This document shows positions 4,833-7,530 of a stretch of DNA of 7,530 bases, piece by piece; positions within the stretch are counted from its first letter, which is position 1, and the number at the start of each line of letters is the position of its first letter. The notes beneath the pieces were generated by a model, which ran no database searches, was not told the origin of the DNA, and saw only the letters and a program-made list of their open reading frames with translations. This stretch comes from an uncultured Clostridia bacterium (lineage in GTDB: Bacteria; Bacillota; Clostridia; Oscillospirales; Ruminococcaceae). Location of the stretch: NCBI GenBank assembly GCA_947385505.1, contig CANDLP010000104.1, positions 1 to 7,530 of the forward strand, given 5' to 3'. A program made the translations under genes and the position numbers.

Positions 4833-5312
4833 TCAGCCTTTAAGCTTTTCGTTTACAATCTCTTTTGCTTTTTCATTATCCTCTAAAGCAATGTATACCG
4901 CGTAATTTCCCACTGAATATATTTCAGCGGTTTCAAGTTTATACATTTCGTCGGGCGTGTAGGTGGCAAAAGATTCCTTTCTGGAATCCAACTTGGATTG
5001 AAGCGCATCCTGCGCCGTATTTGCCGCATCTGAGGTTTTAAATTTAAACACCCCTATTTCATCGGGAAGCGCACCTGAGCCGCAAAGAGCAAACGCGGCG
5101 GAATCAAGCTCCGAGATATCCATTCCGCTGTAATAGCTTCCCACATCCTCGGTTCCCTTTTCCACAGAAGAGGAGATAGGAATTTCCTTAAGCACTGCGC
5201 TTACAACGTCGGATGGATTTACATCTGCGGCGGTTCCGTTGTTTTCGCCGCTGCACGCCGTAAAGAGCATTACGGGAGTCAGTACGGCGCAAATAAGTTT
5301 TTTGATGTTCAT
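4833..5312 (-). CDS. DUF4358-like lipoprotein
   Basis: This 159-residue protein has a lipoprotein signal: basic MNIKK, a hydrophobic run, then LFTAC with the lipid-accepting Cys at residue 20 (Phe at -3 is slightly unusual). It should be anchored to the outer face of the membrane. The mature part matches the pattern of DUF4358 proteins common in Clostridia. This includes a helix of DVVSAVLKEI type (35-44), a motif around YYSGMDISELDSA (60-72) and, in the C-terminal half, VFKFKTSDAANTAQ (88-101), where AxxAQxAL helices recur. The function of the family is unknown. ATG 5312 follows AAAGGA by ten bases. The gene starts 55 bases after the SGNH hydrolase stop on the same strand, with no terminator or promoter between, so the two are probably one operon. 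Confidence 0.8.
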   Translation of the reverse strand: MNIKKLICAVLTPVMLFTACSGENNGTAADVNPSDVVSAVLKEIPISSSVEKGTEDVGSYYSGMDISELDSAAFALCGSGALPDEIGVFKFKTSDAANTAQDALQSKLDSRKESFATYTPDEMYKLETAEIYSVGNYAVYIALEDNEKAKEIVNEKLKG

Positions 5313-5367
5313 TCTTTGTCTTTCCTTTCTTGTTTTTGTTCTTGATTTTATATCTAAATATAACGTA

Positions 5368-6249
5368 CTATCCTATCTGATTCTGGATTGTCCCCAAAAC
5401 CAAAGCGTAAGCGCTTCCCTGAAAATGGAGTCCGTCCGCTTCCGCGTAATTTGAAGAAAAATAACCTTCATCGTCCGACAGCTTGGAGCAGATATCCACA
5501 TATGTATATCCGCCTTGGTCGCAAAGAGCCTTGAGCCGCGAATTATAGTCGTTAATCTTTTCCATTGTTTCTTTTCCTTCCGCGTCGTGCTCCTTAGTGA
5601 CGGGAGGTAAAGAAATAATGCATATGTTTGCGGTGTAACACGCCATTTCCAGTTCGGATACAAGCTCGGTCATTTTCTTTGACATATATTCGGTATCCAT
5701 ATATGCCAGCCCGTTGGTGCCCAACATTATATAAATATGCTTCGGCTGCATTGCGGCTGCCTTTTCCACACAGGTAACGTCGCCTACCTTGTGGTTTACG
5801 GCGCTTTCGGGATTAAGTCCCACTTCTGCGAATACGTTTTCCGCATCAAGATAATCATACAAGTGAAGTCCGGTTGATATACTGTCCCCGATAAATAAGT
5901 CGTCCTCAAAGAATGTCCTGTCATATTGGGGGAGTATAAGATCATCGGTGGACGCAGTGTCTTCCGTTTCGGCAGTTGTATCTTCGGGGAGTTCCGATGT
6001 GCTTTCGGGCGTCTCGGTAATCGGGCTTGTCCCTGAAGTTTCGTGAGTAATCGCGGGAGTGTCGGTTTCGCTTTCGGAATCGGTGAAGGTATCCGAGGAA
6101 GTGACCGAGGGAGGGTCGGTACGGTTATTTCCCGTGTCCTCCTTCATATGAAAGTATATTAAAACGATAAGCAGGATAATTATCCCCACTATCACCATAT
6201 TTAATGCGACTATTGCAATGGACAGGCCGTTTTTTCTCTTTTTAGCCAA
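5368..6249 (-). CDS. Membrane-anchored SGNH/GDSL hydrolase
   Basis: This protein has 293 residues. A basic N-terminus (MAKKRKN) precedes a single membrane helix (about 9-33), then a low-complexity Ser/Thr/Glu/Pro stalk (about 40-105) of the kind that spans the cell wall, then an extracellular SGNH domain. All four SGNH blocks are visible: GDSIS with nucleophile S123, G144, GTNG with N179, and DGLH with D272 and H275. Such enzymes are esterases or O-acyl hydrolases. An extracytoplasmic target such as acylated wall polymer or glycan is plausible but not shown. The start is TTG at 6249, chosen because AAGGAG lies eight bases upstream and no ATG fits. A near-consensus promoter (6287-6315) lies just upstream, divergent from mraZ. 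It is the first gene of the probable three-gene operon. Confidence 0.9.
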   Translation of the reverse strand: MAKKRKNGLSIAIVALNMVIVGIIILLIVLIYFHMKEDTGNNRTDPPSVTSSDTFTDSESETDTPAITHETSGTSPITETPESTSELPEDTTAETEDTASTDDLILPQYDRTFFEDDLFIGDSISTGLHLYDYLDAENVFAEVGLNPESAVNHKVGDVTCVEKAAAMQPKHIYIMLGTNGLAYMDTEYMSKKMTELVSELEMACYTANICIISLPPVTKEHDAEGKETMEKINDYNSRLKALCDQGGYTYVDICSKLSDDEGYFSSNYAEADGLHFQGSAYALVLGTIQNQIG

Positions 6250-6286
6250 GATGATTTCTCCTTTTAATTTAATGTATTGATTATAT

Positions 6287-6315
6287 ATTATACACTTTTA
6301 TGGAAAAATAGTCAA
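6287..6315 (-). promoter_or_regulatory. Sigma-A promoter for the SGNH hydrolase operon
   Basis: On the minus strand, TTGACT (6310-6315) and TATAAT (6287-6292) are exactly 17 bases apart. Transcription would begin near 6280, about 30 bases before the TTG start, leaving a short leader that holds the ribosome site. No operator is obvious. Confidence 0.88.
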
Positions 6316-6571
6316 GATTTTTTATATGATTGCAATTGATGTATTTTTTTATTTTTTATAGAGACAACTTTAACAATATTCTGAACGGCAGATTAAATTT
6401 TTTTATTACTTCTTTTCCGTCTCCTATATATGTTTCCAAAACTCTTTGCGTCCCACAACATATGGGAATATCTCTATTCTCTCCAAAATCTGACCTAAAT
6501 TTTTATGCACCTTTTACAAAAAACTGTCCTAATTTTTTTCGTTTTTTCTTTGTGATAATAATTTTAAGAGG
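6316..6571. other. AT-rich divergent intergenic region, no gene seen
   Basis: This region separates the two divergent promoters. It is very AT-rich with T-tracts on the plus strand. An 81-codon plus-strand frame here is mostly Phe/Ile/Asn, has no ribosome site, and overlaps the promoter region, so I do not call it. I see no RNA gene, repeat or terminator. Confidence 0.6.
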
Positions 6572-6600
6572 TTGATTTTTCCTGTTTTGTGGTGTATAAT
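6572..6600 (+). promoter_or_regulatory. Promoter of mraZ (dcw cluster)
   Basis: TTGATT (6572-6577) and TATAAT (6595-6600) are 17 bases apart. Transcription should start near 6607, giving a leader of about 120 bases before mraZ. The first GTGG box lies in the spacer and the other two overlap or follow the start site, a layout suited to repression. Confidence 0.85.
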
Positions 6601-6632
6601 TTATCTTAGTGGAGAATTAGTCACTTTTGTGG
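6589..6632 (+). promoter_or_regulatory. Likely MraZ operator: three GTGG boxes at 20-bp spacing
   Basis: GTGG occurs at 6589, 6609 and 6629. The first and third share the longer core TTTTGTGGTG; the middle is TTAGTGGAGA. MraZ is known to repress its own operon by binding short direct repeats containing TGG in its promoter. The usual repeat period is near 10 bp. Here it is 20 bp, two helical turns. MraZ as the binding protein is inferred from position and motif. Confidence 0.65.
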
Positions 6633-6728
6633 TGAAATGTTAATTCGGAATTCAAAACCTTTGAAAAAAAGATTCTTACTGCCAAATATTCCGCTTTTAT
6701 GATACCGAGGAAGGAGGGAAATTCAGTT

Positions 6729-7148
6729 ATGCTGGGCGAATTTAAAAGCACGCTTGATCCGAAGGGACGTATGAATTTCCCCGTAAAGCTTCGTGAAGAG
6801 CTTGGATCCTCCTTTGTTATTTCAAAAACTATTGACAAGCAATGTATAAAAGTATACTCGAAAACGGACTGGGAGGCTCTTGTAAAATCAATACACGAAA
6901 TGCCTCAGGTAAAAACAGCAGTAATACAGCGTTTTCTCTTCGGAAGCGCCTTTGAGATAGAGCCGGATAAGCAGGGACGAGCCCTTATTCCCGCTCCGCT
7001 CCGCGAATACGCACAACTGAAAACGGACATAGTAATAGTGGGTCTTGAGGGCAGAGCCGAGATCTGGGATAAGGAAAGCTGGGACAAGTTTAATTCCTCT
7101 CTGGATATGGACGAATTGCTTGCCGCGGCTGTGGAAATGGGTCTTTAA
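6729..7148 (+). CDS. mraZ: Transcriptional regulator MraZ
   Basis: This 139-residue protein of normal family length is made of two SpoVT/AbrB-like halves. Each half carries the MraZ signature DxxGRxxxP: residues 10-18 (DPKGRMNFP) and 80-88 (DKQGRALIP). MraZ proteins form rings and bind repeats in their own promoter to control the division and cell wall (dcw) cluster. The start is the ATG at 6729, because AGGAGGG (6712-6718) lies ten bases before it and the protein then begins MLGEF as in relatives. An in-frame ATG at 6699 would place the ribosome site inside the gene and is rejected. The stop is followed after one base by the rsmH ATG (TAATATG), indicating tight coupling. Confidence 0.96.
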   Translation: MLGEFKSTLDPKGRMNFPVKLREELGSSFVISKTIDKQCIKVYSKTDWEALVKSIHEMPQVKTAVIQRFLFGSAFEIEPDKQGRALIPAPLREYAQLKTDIVIVGLEGRAEIWDKESWDKFNSSLDMDELLAAAVEMGL

Positions 7149-7149
7149 T

Positions 7150-7485
7150 ATGGAGTTTCAGCATAAATCAGTGCTTTTGACGGAAAGCATAGAAGGTCTT
7201 AATATAAGACCGAACGGAGTTTATATAGACTGTACCACGGGCGGCGGAGGACACAGCTTTGAAATTGCCGCGCGTCTGGGTCCCGACGGCGTTTTATTTT
7301 GCTTCGATCAGGACAGGGAGGCTATTGAAGCCGCAAAAAAACGGCTTTCCGAGTATTCTCCCATTTTCGTAACACGCAACTTTGCGGAAATGGGAGAGGT
7401 ACTCACCGAATACGGCGTAAAGAGAGCCGACGGGATACTTATGGATCTGGGAGTAAGCTCCTATCAGCTGGATAACCGCCAACGG
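7150..7485 (+). CDS. rsmH: 16S rRNA (cytosine1402-N4)-methyltransferase RsmH, N-terminal part
   Basis: This is the first 112 residues of RsmH (formerly MraW), cut by the fragment end; the full protein is normally about 310 residues. It transfers a methyl group from S-adenosylmethionine to N4 of C1402 in the ribosomal decoding centre. Visible motifs are HKSVLL at the N-terminus, the SAM-binding loop YIDCTTGGGGHS (25-36), FDQD (52-55) for ribose contact, and the conserved ILMDLGVSSYQLDN (96-109). The ATG overlaps the mraZ end closely and the ribosome site inside mraZ is weak, so translation is probably coupled. After residue 112 the frame runs straight into adapter sequence, adding the artificial residues RSEEHTSELQS, which must be removed. 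Confidence 0.96.
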
Positions 7486-7530
7486 AGATCGGAAGAGCAC
7501 ACGTCTGAACTCCAGTCACGGAGCGTCATC
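7486..7530 (+). other. Illumina library adapter and index (not biological)
   Basis: Positions 7486-7519 match the 34-base TruSeq read-2/index adapter beginning AGATCGGAAGAGC. GGAGCGTC (7520-7527) sits where the i7 index belongs and is followed by ATC, the start of the P7 part. Genuine DNA ends at 7485. Confidence 0.98.

Noticed and set aside
6444..6454. Minus-strand GGGACGCAAAG, the core of c-di-GMP-I riboswitches
   Set aside because: The partner segments (GCAAACC-like strand, GAAA tetraloop stem, receptor stem and closing GGTTACC) are absent. The site also lies upstream of the promoter of the next minus-strand gene, so it would not be in that leader.
6330..6575. 81-codon plus-strand frame before mraZ
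   Set aside because: It has low-complexity Phe/Ile/Asn composition, no ribosome site, and overlaps two divergent promoters.
6699..6728. Earlier ATG for mraZ
   Set aside because: It would put the AGGAGGG ribosome site inside the gene. MraZ proteins begin close to the MLGEF-like segment.
6316..6728. Replication origin or DnaA box cluster in the AT-rich region
   Set aside because: I see no TTATNCACA boxes, and the neighbouring genes are not dnaA or dnaN.

Overview
The real insert is positions 48-7485. Both ends are Illumina TruSeq-type adapter sequence (1-47 and 7486-7530), so the window is one sequenced library fragment, about 7.4 kb long and probably metagenomic. The gene set points to an uncultured low-to-moderate GC Clostridia bacterium (Ruminococcaceae/Oscillospiraceae-like). 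The reasons are AGGAG-type ribosome sites, consensus sigma-A promoters, a DUF4358-like lipoprotein, an SGNH hydrolase with a Ser/Thr-rich stalk, and mraZ-rsmH opening a division/cell-wall cluster. The genus cannot be fixed from this sequence.

Layout. Left third (48-2120, plus strand): a 36-codon ORF that ends one base before a small C39-like cysteine peptidase, then a small four-helix membrane protein, then an AT-rich nucleotidyltransferase resembling aminoglycoside 6-adenylyltransferases. The nucleotidyltransferase lies between a complete 161-bp palindromic MITE-like element and a truncated copy of it. Middle (2120-4400, minus strand): ychF, with its own strong promoter and a long leader. 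Around it are three short palindromic elements, two of them flanked by TTA duplications, and two broken small genes. Right (4406-6249, minus strand): an SGNH hydrolase, a DUF4358-like lipoprotein and a small membrane protein, probably co-transcribed from a near-consensus promoter at 6287-6315. Divergent from these, mraZ and the start of rsmH run off the right end. The mraZ promoter carries three GTGG boxes exactly 20 bp apart, which look like MraZ operators.

I see no clear new multi-gene system. The most interesting content is the set of palindromic elements. One is a 189-bp element made of six near-consecutive hairpins; removing it with one copy of its target duplication rejoins an open reading frame. 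A 54-bp relative sits inside the ychF 5' leader. The 161-bp element inserted in a stop codon and left the upstream protein unchanged.
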